Numbered from the stretch's first letter, positions 34,343 through 44,099 are shown. The stretch is DNA of 64,000 nucleotides from MWDV01 sp002070715 (GCA_035411585.1 DAONTI010000009.1:1-64000), one strand, 5' to 3'. Notes: generated by a model from the letters alone, not told the origin. Numbers and translations: made by a program.

Positions 34343-36199
34343 ATGAGCTTCCTCGCTCCCATCGCCTTCGCGTTCGCCGCCAGCATCCCGTTGGTGATCG
34401 TGTTTTACCTGCTCAAGCGCAAGCGGACCACGAAGCTCGTTTCCAGCACACTTCTCTGGCAGAAATTCCTCGCGGATACCCAGGCCAGCGCGCCGTTTCA
34501 GAAGTTGCGCCAGAATTGGCTGCTGTATTTGCAACTCCTTCTTTTGGCGCTGGCCGTGCTGGCGCTCACCCGGCCCTACTTCAAAAGCTCGGCGAAACCG
34601 GCGCAACTGCGGGTGATCATCCTCGACGGGTCCGCCTCAATGCAGGCCACCGATGAAGCTCCATCGCGGTTCGGGAAAGCGCGCGCCGAAGCCCTCAAGT
34701 GGGTGGACAGCCTCGCGCCGACGGATCAAATGATCGTGCTGCTCGCCGGGGCGAACACCGAAGTGCAACAATCCGCCACCAGCGACAAGTCCGCGTTGCG
34801 CCGCGCTTTACAAGCCTGCGCCCCGTCGGATACACCCACGCGGCTTATCCCCGCGCTCAAAATGGCTGAGGCGCTCGTGCGCGATCGCCATAGCGCGGAG
34901 GTGCATCTGTTTAGCGACGGAGCGGTGGCCGACTTGGGCGATTTTGAGCGCCAATCCCTGCCGCTCATCTATCACAAGGTCGGCCAGCGCGCGGAAAATC
35001 TCGGCATCACGGCGTTGGACGTGCGCGCGTTCCCCGACAACGCCAGTCAACGCGCGATCTACGCCAACGTGGCGAACTTTTCGTCGAACGCGATGAGTTC
35101 CGAGCTGGAGTTGTATTTCCAGGCCAACGACAGCGACGCGCAAACCCTGCTCGACACCCGGCCGCTGACCGTTCCCGGCCAGCAAAGCGCGCCGCAAATT
35201 TTTCAAGCCTCCCAAACCTTGGATGGCGTGTTCACCGTCCGCCTGACAGGCAAGGACGATCTTATCGTGGACAATGAAGCGTCCATCGTGAGTTTGCTGC
35301 CCAAGCCGGTGCGCGTGTTGCTCGTCACGCCGGGCAACCGACTGCTCGAGAAAGCCCTGCGCGCCGTGGTCAACGTGCAGCTCACTGTGGCGAACGATCT
35401 CACTGACGCGGGCGCGGGCTTTGATTTCATCGTGCTCGACGGGGTCCAACCCACCGTTTGGCCAGCGGGCAATGTGCTGGCCTTCCACACGGTGAATACG
35501 AACTGGATCGAGAGCGTTGCAGCCGTGGAAGCCCCGGCCATCGTGGACTGGAAAGCCTCGCACCCGCTGCTGCGCTACGCGGGATTCGACAACGTGCAAG
35601 TCGTGCGCAGCCTCATCCCCCGCGACAGCTCGCCGCCGTGGGCCGTCTCCATTCTCGAAGCGCCGCAAGGACCGCTCATCCTCGCCGGCGAGCTGGGGCG
35701 ACAACGCATCGTGTGGGTGGGCTTTGATCCGCTGGAGAGCAACTGGCCGTTGCGCGTGTCGTTTCCGATCTTCATCGCCAATGTCGTGGACTGGTTGAAT
35801 CCCGCCAATGCGACCGGTGCTCAACTTTTAGTCAAAGCCGGCGACCCGTTCCGTCTGGCATTGGCGGAGCCGGTAAAAAGTGCCGAAGTCAAATTGCCAG
35901 GCGGCAAATCTGTCACGTTGAATGTCGAGAACGCGAACGAACTCATCTTTGGCGACACCACGCGGCAGGGTGTCTATCACCTGCGCGCCGGGACAAACGA
36001 GGTCACGTTCTGCGTGGACCTGCTTGATGCCGCCGAGAGCAACATCCGGCCGCGCGGCGAATTGGAGTTTGGCAGCTACACACGCGTCGCCGCCACCACG
36101 ACCCAACGCACCAACATGGAACTCTGGCGCACCTTCGCCGCCATCGGTTTGATCGTGCTCTTGCTCGAATGGTGGTGGTATCACCGTCGGACGGCGTGA
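34343..36199 (+). CDS. BatA/VWA-domain membrane protein
   Basis: Protein of 618 residues. The N-terminal BatA region has a helix (LAPIAFAFAASIPLVIVFYL), TTKLVSSTLLWQKFL and a second helix (LLLLALAVLALTRPYF). The VWA domain begins VIILDGSASMQATDEAPSRF (DxSxS MIDAS). A periplasmic part follows with a glutamine-amidotransferase-like segment near 330-400. A C-terminal helix (FAAIGLIVLLLEWWWY) ends the protein. With MoxR, DUF58 and the next VWA protein it forms the Bat-type envelope system. The ATG follows a GTGCGG repeat directly, and no ribosome-binding site is visible. Confidence 0.9.
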   Translation: MSFLAPIAFAFAASIPLVIVFYLLKRKRTTKLVSSTLLWQKFLADTQASAPFQKLRQNWLLYLQLLLLALAVLALTRPYFKSSAKPAQLRVIILDGSASMQATDEAPSRFGKARAEALKWVDSLAPTDQMIVLLAGANTEVQQSATSDKSALRRALQACAPSDTPTRLIPALKMAEALVRDRHSAEVHLFSDGAVADLGDFERQSLPLIYHKVGQRAENLGITALDVRAFPDNASQRAIYANVANFSSNAMSSELELYFQANDSDAQTLLDTRPLTVPGQQSAPQIFQASQTLDGVFTVRLTGKDDLIVDNEASIVSLLPKPVRVLLVTPGNRLLEKALRAVVNVQLTVANDLTDAGAGFDFIVLDGVQPTVWPAGNVLAFHTVNTNWIESVAAVEAPAIVDWKASHPLLRYAGFDNVQVVRSLIPRDSSPPWAVSILEAPQGPLILAGELGRQRIVWVGFDPLESNWPLRVSFPIFIANVVDWLNPANATGAQLLVKAGDPFRLALAEPVKSAEVKLPGGKSVTLNVENANELIFGDTTRQGVYHLRAGTNEVTFCVDLLDAAESNIRPRGELEFGSYTRVAATTTQRTNMELWRTFAAIGLIVLLLEWWWYHRRTA

Positions 36200-36215
36200 G
36201 GAGGGAAGGTTACGC

Positions 36216-36365
36216 ATGGCACGCACCGCAACAATGAAACTCCTCCAAAGCCGCCCCGCTCGCCGTGACATGAGCCGGGCGAAAGGCAAAGCCATCTCCC
36301 GCGCCTCATCCGGTGGGAGGAAACGCGCCCGAACCACGTTGGATAAAACGGAGGCATCCGCATGA
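36216..36365 (+). CDS. Possible 49-residue basic small protein
   Basis: An ATG at 36216 is preceded by a strong GAGGAGGGAAGG ribosome-binding site. The frame runs 49 codons and ends in a TGA that overlaps the ATG of the next gene (ATGA at 36362-36365), like the couplings elsewhere in this window. It encodes a very basic protein (SRPARRDMSRAKGKAISR, GGRKRARTTLDK) with no membrane segment. It fills nearly the whole gap between BatA and the large VWA gene. It may be a real small protein or a leader for coupling. Confidence 0.45.
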   Translation: MARTATMKLLQSRPARRDMSRAKGKAISRASSGGRKRARTTLDKTEASA

Positions 36366-39300
36366 CCCGCGCGCCCCGGAAACGCGATCGTGGCTGGCGC
36401 GATGATCCGTTTGCCGCCATGGAGACGGTGGGCCATTTCAATTGGCTGTGGCTGGGGGGCGGGGTGGTGGCGGTGATGTGGTTGGGAAACTTTGTCCCGA
36501 GCGGATGGAAGATTATTGACTTCAGCCATCCTTGGTGGTTGCTGGCTTGGCCGCCGGCCATCGTCTGGATTGCGTGGTGGGCCCGCAAATCCGACGTCTC
36601 CCTTGGTCCGGGGCGCCGGCGCGTGGCGCTGGGATTACGCCTTGTGGTTTGCACGCTGATTATGCTGGCGTTGGCGGGCGGGCAATGGCGGCGTCCGGTC
36701 GAAGGCATGAACGTTTTTTTCCTCCTCGATCGCTCGGATAGCATCCCGGCCGAGCAACAGGAGGCGGCGCGCCAACTCGTCACCCGGTTGGTCGGGCCAA
36801 AGCCTCTGACGGACCAAGCCGGGGTCATCGTCTTCGGCGCGGAGGCGAGCATTGACCGGTTGCCCAACGTGGCGCTCGATCTCCCGAAGATTGAGGCGGT
36901 GATCAATCCGCAACGCTCCGATCTCGCCGCCGCCATCCAACTCGGCACCGCCGCCTTTCCCGAAACCGGCCAGAAACGGCTGGTCCTGCTTTCGGATGGC
37001 AACGAGAACATCGGCGACGCGGTCAACGCGGTGCGGGCCGGACGTTCGCAAGGCGTGACAGTAGACGTGATTCCCCTCGGCGTGGCCCGCGCCAACGACG
37101 TTTCCGTTCAGCGACTGCAATTGCCGTCGCAACTCAAGCAAGGCCAGGCCTTCGAGGCAAAAATTTTTGTGCAGGCGGACACTGCCCGCCCGGCGACGGT
37201 GCGGTTGTATCGCAACGAGCAATTCCTGGGCGAGCAACCGGTGGAACTGACGGCGGGCAAGAATCTGTTTGCGTTTTCGCAGACCCTCACCACGCCCGGT
37301 TTTTATCACTACGAGGCGCGGGTGGAAGCGCCGGGCGATCCGTTGCCGCAGAATAACCGCGCCTTCGCGTTTGCCACCGTGCGCGGCGAACCGCGGTTGC
37401 TGGTGATCTCCAATGACCCGGAGCTGGACGGCCCGCTGGTGGCGGCCTTGCAATCCGCGCAACTGGAGATCCGCGTCACCGGCCCGGAACAATTTCCCGA
37501 TTCACTGGCGGCATTGCAGAGCTACGATGCCATCTTCCTCAGCAACGTGGGCGCGGGCGATCTGGGCCGCGACCGGTTGCGGTTGCTGGAGAGCGCGGTG
37601 CGGGATTTTGGTGTGGGGCTGGTGTGCGTGGGCGGTGACGAGGCGTTTACGGCGGGCGGTTACCGCGGCACGCCCTTGGAAGACGCGCTGCCCGTGAGCA
37701 TGGAATTGGACAGCAAGAAAGTGCTGCCGAACGGCGCGCTGGCGCTGGTGATTGACCGTTCGGGCAGCATGCAGGGAGAAAAGATGGAGATGGCCAAGGC
37801 CGCGGCCATCGGGGCCCTGGCCGCGTTGGGCGATCAGGATTATGTGGCGGTGATCGCGTTTGACAGCACATTCCACGAAATTGCGCCGCTGCAACGGGCC
37901 TCTCACCGCCGCGCCATCATGCGCGATGTGGCCGGTATTAACGCCCAAGGCGGTACGGTCATGCATCCGCCGATGGCCCGCGCCTACGAAATGCTCAAGG
38001 GCGCCAAAGCATCGCTCAAACATTGCGTCGTGCTGACCGATGGCCAGTCCCAGCCGGGAGATTTCGAGGGCCTTGTCCGCGCCATGGTGGCCGACCGGAT
38101 CACCCTTTCCACCGTGGGCGTGGGGTCGGACATTGACGAAGCCCTGCTGCAAAGTTTGGCGGCCCTGGGCGGGGGCCGTTTTTATCCGGTTCAATTCGCC
38201 GGCGAACTGCCGCAGGTGTTCATCAAAGAGACCGCCATCATTTTGAAATCCGCCATCCACGAAGAACCTTTTCAACCGCAGTTAAAAGCCGTCACCGAAC
38301 TGGTGCGCGGCATCGGTGGCGCCGAGCTGCCCTCGTTGCAGGGCTATGTGGTCACCACGCCCAAGCCGCGCGCGGAAACGCCGCTTTGGACCGATAAAGG
38401 CGATCCGTTGCTGGCCCATTGGCAATATGGTCTGGGCCGCGTGGTGGCGTTCACGTCGGACGCACGGTCCAAATGGGCGAAACACTGGTTGGGCTGGGCC
38501 AAGTACCGGCAATTTTGGTCGCAAGCCGCGCAATGGAGTTTGCGGCGGCTGGCGAACGCGGATTTCACCGCCGAGGTCACGCTGGATCAGGGCGAAGGGT
38601 TGCTGACGGTCGAGGCGGTGGATGCCCACGGCGATTACCGCAACTTCCTCGAGCTTCAAGCCACCGTGGTCAGCCCGGCCGGACGGCGCGAGACCGTGAC
38701 ACTGCAACAAACCGGGCCGGGCCATTACGAGGCGCGCTTTCCGACACGCGAGGTGGGCGCGTATTTGCTGCAGCTGATGGACATGGAAAACGGTCAAGTG
38801 CGCGGCGCGCAGGTCGTGGGCGCGAGCGTGAATTATTCGCCCGAGTTCAATGCGTCCGAGCCGAATTGGGCCCTGCTCCGGCGGATCGCCGAGAGCAGTG
38901 GCGGGCGGGTGTTGAATCCGGCATTGGCGAAGGATAATCCCTTTTTGCACAACCGGCGAAAAACCTATCAAGCGCGCGAGCTTTGGGAAACGCTGCTCAA
39001 ACTGGCCATCGTGCTGTTCGTTGGCGACGTGGGCGTGCGCCGGGTTCAGTGGGGCCGCGAAGAATGGCAGCGCGGGGCGCGTGTCCTGCGCCGATGGGTG
39101 TTTTTCTGGAAAAGCACGCCGCGTCCGGTGGAAACCCAGGAATCGCTGGCGACCTTGCTGGCGCGCCGGGATCAGGTTCGCGCAACACAAACTTTTGCCG
39201 GCTCCGAACGCCGATCCGAGCTGTTTCAACCCGCGCAACCGCCGTCCCCGGAGGCCGTGGCTGCGACGGCTCACGCGCCGCAATCGTCCAGCCTGCCGCC

Positions 39301-39397
39301 AGCCGAATCGCCCGCCGACGCATCCGCGGCGCCTCCGGCGAGCACGGCCAGCCGGTTGTTGGCGGCCAAACGTCGCGCGCATCAGAAACGCGGGTAG
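36362..39397 (+). CDS. Large double-VWA membrane protein with glutamine-amidotransferase-like domain
   Basis: Protein of 1011 residues. Two or three N-terminal helices span about 30-105. The first VWA domain (about 115-260) starts VFFLLDRSDSIPAEQQEAA. A beta-rich region follows, then a GATase1-like segment (DAIFLSNVGAGDLGRDRLRL; CVGGDEAFTAGGYRGTPLED). The second VWA domain (about 455-620) has LALVIDRSGSMQGEKMEMA, a classic MIDAS. The C-terminal part has one more hydrophobic segment (LLKLAIVLFVGDVGVRRV) and a Pro/Ala/Ser-rich tail. It resembles the large YegL/BatB-like proteins that end Bat clusters. ATG 36362 overlaps the stop of the small frame before it. Confidence 0.9.
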   Translation: MTRAPRKRDRGWRDDPFAAMETVGHFNWLWLGGGVVAVMWLGNFVPSGWKIIDFSHPWWLLAWPPAIVWIAWWARKSDVSLGPGRRRVALGLRLVVCTLIMLALAGGQWRRPVEGMNVFFLLDRSDSIPAEQQEAARQLVTRLVGPKPLTDQAGVIVFGAEASIDRLPNVALDLPKIEAVINPQRSDLAAAIQLGTAAFPETGQKRLVLLSDGNENIGDAVNAVRAGRSQGVTVDVIPLGVARANDVSVQRLQLPSQLKQGQAFEAKIFVQADTARPATVRLYRNEQFLGEQPVELTAGKNLFAFSQTLTTPGFYHYEARVEAPGDPLPQNNRAFAFATVRGEPRLLVISNDPELDGPLVAALQSAQLEIRVTGPEQFPDSLAALQSYDAIFLSNVGAGDLGRDRLRLLESAVRDFGVGLVCVGGDEAFTAGGYRGTPLEDALPVSMELDSKKVLPNGALALVIDRSGSMQGEKMEMAKAAAIGALAALGDQDYVAVIAFDSTFHEIAPLQRASHRRAIMRDVAGINAQGGTVMHPPMARAYEMLKGAKASLKHCVVLTDGQSQPGDFEGLVRAMVADRITLSTVGVGSDIDEALLQSLAALGGGRFYPVQFAGELPQVFIKETAIILKSAIHEEPFQPQLKAVTELVRGIGGAELPSLQGYVVTTPKPRAETPLWTDKGDPLLAHWQYGLGRVVAFTSDARSKWAKHWLGWAKYRQFWSQAAQWSLRRLANADFTAEVTLDQGEGLLTVEAVDAHGDYRNFLELQATVVSPAGRRETVTLQQTGPGHYEARFPTREVGAYLLQLMDMENGQVRGAQVVGASVNYSPEFNASEPNWALLRRIAESSGGRVLNPALAKDNPFLHNRRKTYQARELWETLLKLAIVLFVGDVGVRRVQWGREEWQRGARVLRRWVFFWKSTPRPVETQESLATLLARRDQVRATQTFAGSERRSELFQPAQPPSPEAVAATAHAPQSSSLPPAESPADASAAPPASTASRLLAAKRRAHQKRG

Positions 39398-39551
39398 CGG
39401 CCGGGGCTGGGTCGGCCCGACAGGTTGTCGGGTAAAATCCCCGGAGAAAAACATTGCGGCAACTGGACGGTTTATGGCTTTATCCTCGCCATTAAAAGCG
39501 GGACGGCTGGCGCTGGCCCGCAACTGAGTCACTGCAAAACAACTCGATGGA

Positions 39552-39842
39552 ATGACTGCCGCGGCGAACCGTTGCCGGATGGGCGTGTTTTACTCTGGCC
39601 GCGTCCAGGGTGTGGGATTTCGCTACACCGTGCGGACGGTGGCCAATGGTTACGAGGTGACGGGCACGGTGCGCAACCTGCCGGATGGACGGGTGGAACT
39701 GGTCGCCGAGGGGACCCGGACTGAGTTGGACGCGTTCCGCCAGGCGATTCGCGACGCGGGTCTGGCCCATTTTATTCGAGACGAAGCGGTCACGTGGAGC
39801 GCGGCCGCGGGGGATTTGCGGGGCTTTGAGATTGTGAGGTAG
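39552..39842 (+). CDS. acyP: Acylphosphatase
   Basis: Protein of 96 residues, close to the usual 90-100. The signature GRVQGVGFRYTVRTVAN carries catalytic Arg24 and GTVRNLPDGRVEL carries catalytic Asn42. It hydrolyses acyl-phosphate bonds in the cytoplasm. A start at Met10 would also keep both residues. It lies 6 bases before the metallophosphoesterase gene. The gap 39398-39551 shows no gene. Confidence 0.93.
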   Translation: MTAAANRCRMGVFYSGRVQGVGFRYTVRTVANGYEVTGTVRNLPDGRVELVAEGTRTELDAFRQAIRDAGLAHFIRDEAVTWSAAAGDLRGFEIVR

Positions 39843-39848
39843 GACGGA

Positions 39849-40571
39849 ATGAAGTTTGCCATCATAGCGGACATTCACGGCAACCTGGAGGCTTTCCGGG
39901 TGGTGCTGAACGACGCCCAGAAACAACGCTGCACGCACTATGCCTGCATCGGGGATGTTGTCGGGTACGGGGCGAATCCGGCGGAATGCCTGGCGCTGGT
40001 CCGCAAAATGGGCATGCCCTGCGTGAAGGGCAACCACGACGAATACTGCTCGATTGACGAACAAACCGAGGGGTTCAACCCGGCCGCCGCTGAAGCCGTG
40101 CAGTGGACCCGCAAACAATTAAGTGAAGACGGCCGGCAGTGGTTGCGCGATCTGAAATATGTGCGCATGGTGAAAAACTTTACGATCGTCCATGCCACCC
40201 TCGACGGGCCGCAGCGCTGGGGATACGTCTTCGACAAGCTCGCCGCCGCCGCCAGCTTTCCCTATCAAAACACGCCCGTCTGTTTCTTCGGACACACGCA
40301 TGTTCCGGTGGCCTTCATCCGCGACAGCATGGTCCGGGGCGGGACCTACTCGAAGTTCAAAATTGAGGCTGGCAAAAAGTATTTCATCAATGTCGGAGCG
40401 GTCGGGCAGCCGCGCGACGGCAATCCCAAGGCCGCCTACGTGGTGTACGACACCGTTGAAGGCACGATCGAGTTGCGGCGGTTGGAGTACGACATCGCCG
40501 CCGCCCAAAAGAAGATTCGCGATGCCGGCCTGCCGGAACGGCTGGCGGAACGTCTGGCGTACGGAAGATAA
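39849..40571 (+). CDS. YfcE-like metallophosphoesterase
   Basis: Protein of 240 residues with the calcineurin-like metal motifs in order: AIIADIHGNLEAF (Asp8, His10), IGDVVGYGANP, VKGNHDEYCS, IVHATLDGP and FFGHTHVPVAFI. Family members of this size act as phosphodiesterases or protein phosphatases; the substrate is unknown. It follows the acylphosphatase gene by 6 bases, so the two may be cotranscribed. Confidence 0.92.
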   Translation: MKFAIIADIHGNLEAFRVVLNDAQKQRCTHYACIGDVVGYGANPAECLALVRKMGMPCVKGNHDEYCSIDEQTEGFNPAAAEAVQWTRKQLSEDGRQWLRDLKYVRMVKNFTIVHATLDGPQRWGYVFDKLAAAASFPYQNTPVCFFGHTHVPVAFIRDSMVRGGTYSKFKIEAGKKYFINVGAVGQPRDGNPKAAYVVYDTVEGTIELRRLEYDIAAAQKKIRDAGLPERLAERLAYGR

Positions 40572-40622
40572 ACGGCGTCCGCCAAGGCGCGGCCCCGCCC
40601 GCCGGGGGCAACGGATGAATCC

Positions 40623-41693
40623 ATGTCCGGCCGGGGAAGTCGAAATGGTCCGGGCCGCAATCCCTGCCATTCCTTGAAATGCCTCATCCTCAAACCGAGT
40701 TCGCTGGGTGACGTCGTTCAGGCGTTGCCGGTGTTGCGGCTCATCAAGGCGCATTCCCCGGCCAGTGAGGTGTATTGGTGGATTCAATCCGGTCTGGCGC
40801 CGTTGCTGGCCAATGATCCCGATCTCGCCGGATTGTTCTTGTTTGAACGCCACCCCGCGCGGGCGCTGCCCTCCTTTTGGCGAACCATCCGACGGGCGCG
40901 ACAAATGCAGTTTGATTGGGTGATTGACCTGCAAGGGTTGAGCCGGAGCGCCCTGTTTGGCTGGCTCGCCAACGGGCAAACATTCATCGGCTTGGATAAC
41001 CCCACCGAAGGCCGGCGCGAAGGAGCGCAGGCCGGTTATGATGTGCTGGCCCCCGCTTCGCCGCCCGGCACCCCGGCGAGCCAGCGGTATTTGGCCGTGT
41101 TGCCTTTGCTCGGAGTGCCGATTCATTCCCATTTCACCTGGCTGCCGCCACAACCCGCAGTGGCGGCGCGGGTGCGGGAACGCTGGCAACCGACCCCCGG
41201 CCGATGGATCACGCTTGTGCCGGGAGCGCGCTGGGAGAACAAACGCTGGCCGGTGGAATACTTTGCGGAAACCGTGCGCCGGCTTGCGGCGGAACAGGCG
41301 GACCTGCATTTCGCCATCTTGGGCGGGACCGGCGATCGCCACCTGGCGGCGGCGATTCATCCGGCGTGCCCGGAGCGGTGCCTGGATTTAACCGGCCAGA
41401 CCTCGCTGCCGGAAATGGTCGAATGGATCCGCCTCAGCGACCTGGTCCTCTGCAATGACACCGGGCCGATGCATGTGGCCGCCGCGCTGGGCAGACCGTT
41501 GGTGGCCATTTTTGGGCCCACCAACCCGGCAAGAACCGGACCGCACGGGCAGTTGGAACACGTGTTGCAGGCGCGGGAACTGCCCTGTGTGCCTTGCTTG
41601 AAACGACGCTGCCACTACATCGAACCGCTGGCCTGCATGAAGATGATCACCCCGGACCAGGTGTGCGCGCGGGTGCGGATGCGGCTGGGTTGA
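40623..41693 (+). CDS. Glycosyltransferase family 9 (LPS heptosyltransferase-like)
   Basis: Protein of up to 356 residues. Features: LKCLILKPSSLGDVVQALPV (N-terminal GT9 loop), VIDLQGLSRSALFGWLANG, ITLVPGARWENKRWPVEYFA, FAILGGTGDRHLA, DLTGQTSLPEMVEWIRLSD and VLCNDTGPMHVAAALGRPLV. A C-terminal Cys-rich LPCVPCLKRRCHY is typical. It adds heptose or a related sugar to the LPS inner core from ADP-heptose. The first 15 residues are atypical (Gly/Arg-rich), so the real start may be the TTG of LKCLILK about 17 codons in. Confidence 0.9.
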   Translation: MSGRGSRNGPGRNPCHSLKCLILKPSSLGDVVQALPVLRLIKAHSPASEVYWWIQSGLAPLLANDPDLAGLFLFERHPARALPSFWRTIRRARQMQFDWVIDLQGLSRSALFGWLANGQTFIGLDNPTEGRREGAQAGYDVLAPASPPGTPASQRYLAVLPLLGVPIHSHFTWLPPQPAVAARVRERWQPTPGRWITLVPGARWENKRWPVEYFAETVRRLAAEQADLHFAILGGTGDRHLAAAIHPACPERCLDLTGQTSLPEMVEWIRLSDLVLCNDTGPMHVAAALGRPLVAIFGPTNPARTGPHGQLEHVLQARELPCVPCLKRRCHYIEPLACMKMITPDQVCARVRMRLG

Positions 41694-41712
41694 GAGCGGA
41701 CGTTGTTGCCGG

Positions 41713-43443
41713 TTATTTGCGAACCAGAAAATCTCCCAGCGCCAGATTCTGGAGGTCGCTGCCGAAAAACATGTTTAACGCATCGTCCGGCGAGCAAACC
41801 ATCGGTTCCCCGCGGCGATTGAGCGACGTGTTCAGTAACACGCCGATGCCGGTGCGGGCTTCGAATTTTTTCAGCAATTCGTAATAGCGCGGGTTGCTTT
41901 GTGCGGTGACAATCTGCGGGCGCGCGGTGCCATCCTCATGCACCACCTCGGGAATCCGCGGCTTCCAGTGATCCGCCACGTCGAAGGTGAACGTCATGTA
42001 GGGGGAGGGATGCGTTGTTTGCAACACGTCCGGCGCGACGGTGTCCAGCAGGGACGGACAGAACGGCCGCCAGCGCTCGCGATATTTGATTTGGGCATTG
42101 ATGCGATCCGCCACGCCGCGGGAGGCCGGGTTGCCAAGGATGCTGCGATTTCCCAACGCCCGCGGACCGAATTCCATCCGGCCTTGAAACCAGGCGACCA
42201 CTTCCCCTTTCGCCAGCAGTTCGCTCGCCGTGTCCGTGATGGAGGCGCACCGTTCGTACCGGATTTCGCGCTTCCGCAAAACGGCTTCGATTTCATCCGG
42301 GGAGTATTCCGGGCCGAGGTAGGCATGCGCCATCGGCTGGATGCGGTCGCCGAGTTGGTGGGCCGCATACGTGGCCGCGCCCAACGCCGTCCCGGCATCG
42401 CTGGCGGCCGGTTGCACAAACAGCTCATGGCCCGGCCCCATCATTTGAATCAGGCGCTGATTGGCTTTGACATTCAACGCGACCCCGCCGGCATAACACA
42501 ACCGCTTCGTGCGCGCGATGTGTCTGCCCAGAAAATGCCGTGTGAGCGCCATCAGGATGTCTTCCAGTTGTTGTTGCACGGCGGCGGCGATATGCACGTA
42601 GGGATCATCAATCTCATCGCCCACGCGCACCGGGCCCCATTGCTCGATGAGCTTTGGCGAAAAGTAAGTTCCCTTCAGTTCGCCCCCCCGGCCAACCCGC
42701 TTGTGCCGGCGCCAGCCGATGCAGTTGACCAGGCGGGTGTTTACCCGAAAACCACGCTCATTCCATTGTATCAACGGCGAAACATCAATCCGCCGGGCGT
42801 CCCCGTAAGGCGCCATGCCCATCACCTTGAACTCGCCATCCAGCATCTCGAACCCGAGATATTCCGTAATCGCGCCGTAGCACCCGCCCAGTGAGTCCGG
42901 CGCAAAAAACTCTTTGAGCGGGTGGATGTCGCCGCCCCGGCCGTGGCCGAACCAAGTCGTGCAATACTCGCCCACTCCGTCCACGCTCATGATCGCCGCC
43001 TGTTCATAGCCTGAAAGATGATAGGCGCTTGAGGCGTGGGCCAGGTGATGTTCCACCGGGATGAATTGAATTTTGCGACGGTCCACGCCTAACCGGTCGA
43101 GGGCGGCCAAGACGTTCCGCACATTGCGGCGGAACCGGCGGTTGCCATTGAAGAGCGCGGTGAATGCCCGGTCGGGCGCGTACCAATGCCGCGCGGCGAA
43201 ATGCCAGCGGGCCGGACTGAAAATACTCACGGGGGCAAAGGGGATCGCCACCACCTGCACCGCGGCGGGTTTCAGACCCGCGAATTGCAGACAGAATTGC
43301 GCGGCGCATTCGGCTTGTTTGCCTTTGGCGTGCTTGTCGCGCAGGAACCGCTCCTCTTCTGCAGCGGCCACCACGCGACCGTCCACGACCAACGCGGCGG
43401 CGGGATCGTGGCCGACCATCCCTCCCAGACCCAGGACAATCAT
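41713..43443 (-). CDS. NodU/CmcH-type carbamoyltransferase
   Basis: Protein of 576 residues. The N-terminal ASKHA-like domain has LGLGGMVGHDPAAALVVDG, EEERFLRDKHAKG, the His-rich VEHHLAHASSAYHLSG and MSVDGVGEYCTTWFG. The C-terminal YrdC-like domain has LCYAGGVALNVKANQRL, GRMEFGPRALGNRSILGNP and NTSLNRRGEPMVCSPDDAL. The family transfers a carbamoyl group from carbamoyl phosphate to sugars or antibiotics. Its place among LPS-core genes suggests carbamoylation of an LPS sugar (inference). The ATG overlaps the stop of the methyltransferase gene upstream. Confidence 0.93.
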   Translation of the reverse strand: MIVLGLGGMVGHDPAAALVVDGRVVAAAEEERFLRDKHAKGKQAECAAQFCLQFAGLKPAAVQVVAIPFAPVSIFSPARWHFAARHWYAPDRAFTALFNGNRRFRRNVRNVLAALDRLGVDRRKIQFIPVEHHLAHASSAYHLSGYEQAAIMSVDGVGEYCTTWFGHGRGGDIHPLKEFFAPDSLGGCYGAITEYLGFEMLDGEFKVMGMAPYGDARRIDVSPLIQWNERGFRVNTRLVNCIGWRRHKRVGRGGELKGTYFSPKLIEQWGPVRVGDEIDDPYVHIAAAVQQQLEDILMALTRHFLGRHIARTKRLCYAGGVALNVKANQRLIQMMGPGHELFVQPAASDAGTALGAATYAAHQLGDRIQPMAHAYLGPEYSPDEIEAVLRKREIRYERCASITDTASELLAKGEVVAWFQGRMEFGPRALGNRSILGNPASRGVADRINAQIKYRERWRPFCPSLLDTVAPDVLQTTHPSPYMTFTFDVADHWKPRIPEVVHEDGTARPQIVTAQSNPRYYELLKKFEARTGIGVLLNTSLNRRGEPMVCSPDDALNMFFGSDLQNLALGDFLVRK

Positions 43444-44099
43444 GCTTTGGTTTCTTCGCTTCGCACAAAAACAGCCAGGTGCAGATTATGGAAGAACCGC
43501 CGTTGCGCCAAGTCTTTGACGAGTTGGAAGCCGTGTTGCTGGAAGTAATGCTTCAATTCGGACAGCGGGGTGCTGTATTCCCGGCAGGGTTTTCTCTTCC
43601 ATCGGGCGCGCCACCGCCTTTGCCAGGCGGCCACGCTGGCGGCATTGAAGTAAGAGATGACGACCTGCCGGCGGGCCACGCGGCACAATTCGCCCACCAC
43701 CCGCGCCCGGATCTCCGGCGAAGGCAGATGATGGAACAGGCGAAAACAAACGACGGCGTCGTAACTGCCATCGGCCAGGGTCAGGCCTTCCACATCCTGT
43801 TGTTGGACTGGAATGTGCAAGCCGTGGGCAGCAAAGTTTTCCCGGGCCACGGTCAACATGCCTTCAGCAATGTCCGCCGCAGTCATGTGGTAACCAGCTT
43901 GGGCCATTTGCACCGTCACCCGACCCCCACCGCAGGGCACATCAAGCACGGACGCCTGCGGGGGGATAAATCGGCAGGCCCGGGCCATCAGTTTCATCTC
44001 GGGAACGTGTTTGCGGGCGGGGCGCGCGAAATACCGCCGGGCCACCGGTTCGGTGTATTTCGTTTTGGCGGCATAAGCGGCCGAAGGCGGATCACTCAT
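43440..44099 (-). CDS. Class I SAM-dependent methyltransferase
   Basis: Protein of 219 residues. It has the SAM-binding motif SVLDVPCGGGRVTVQMAQAG, acidic motif II MTAADIAEGMLTVAREN, then LTLADGSYDAVVCFRLFHHL (post-I/motif IV region) and RVVGELCRVARRQVVISYF. The C-terminal helix-rich part lacks any recognisable substrate domain. ATGA overlap with the carbamoyltransferase gene makes a two-gene unit, probably for modifying an LPS or other surface sugar. Confidence 0.88.
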   Translation of the reverse strand: MSDPPSAAYAAKTKYTEPVARRYFARPARKHVPEMKLMARACRFIPPQASVLDVPCGGGRVTVQMAQAGYHMTAADIAEGMLTVARENFAAHGLHIPVQQQDVEGLTLADGSYDAVVCFRLFHHLPSPEIRARVVGELCRVARRQVVISYFNAASVAAWQRRWRARWKRKPCREYSTPLSELKHYFQQHGFQLVKDLAQRRFFHNLHLAVFVRSEETKA

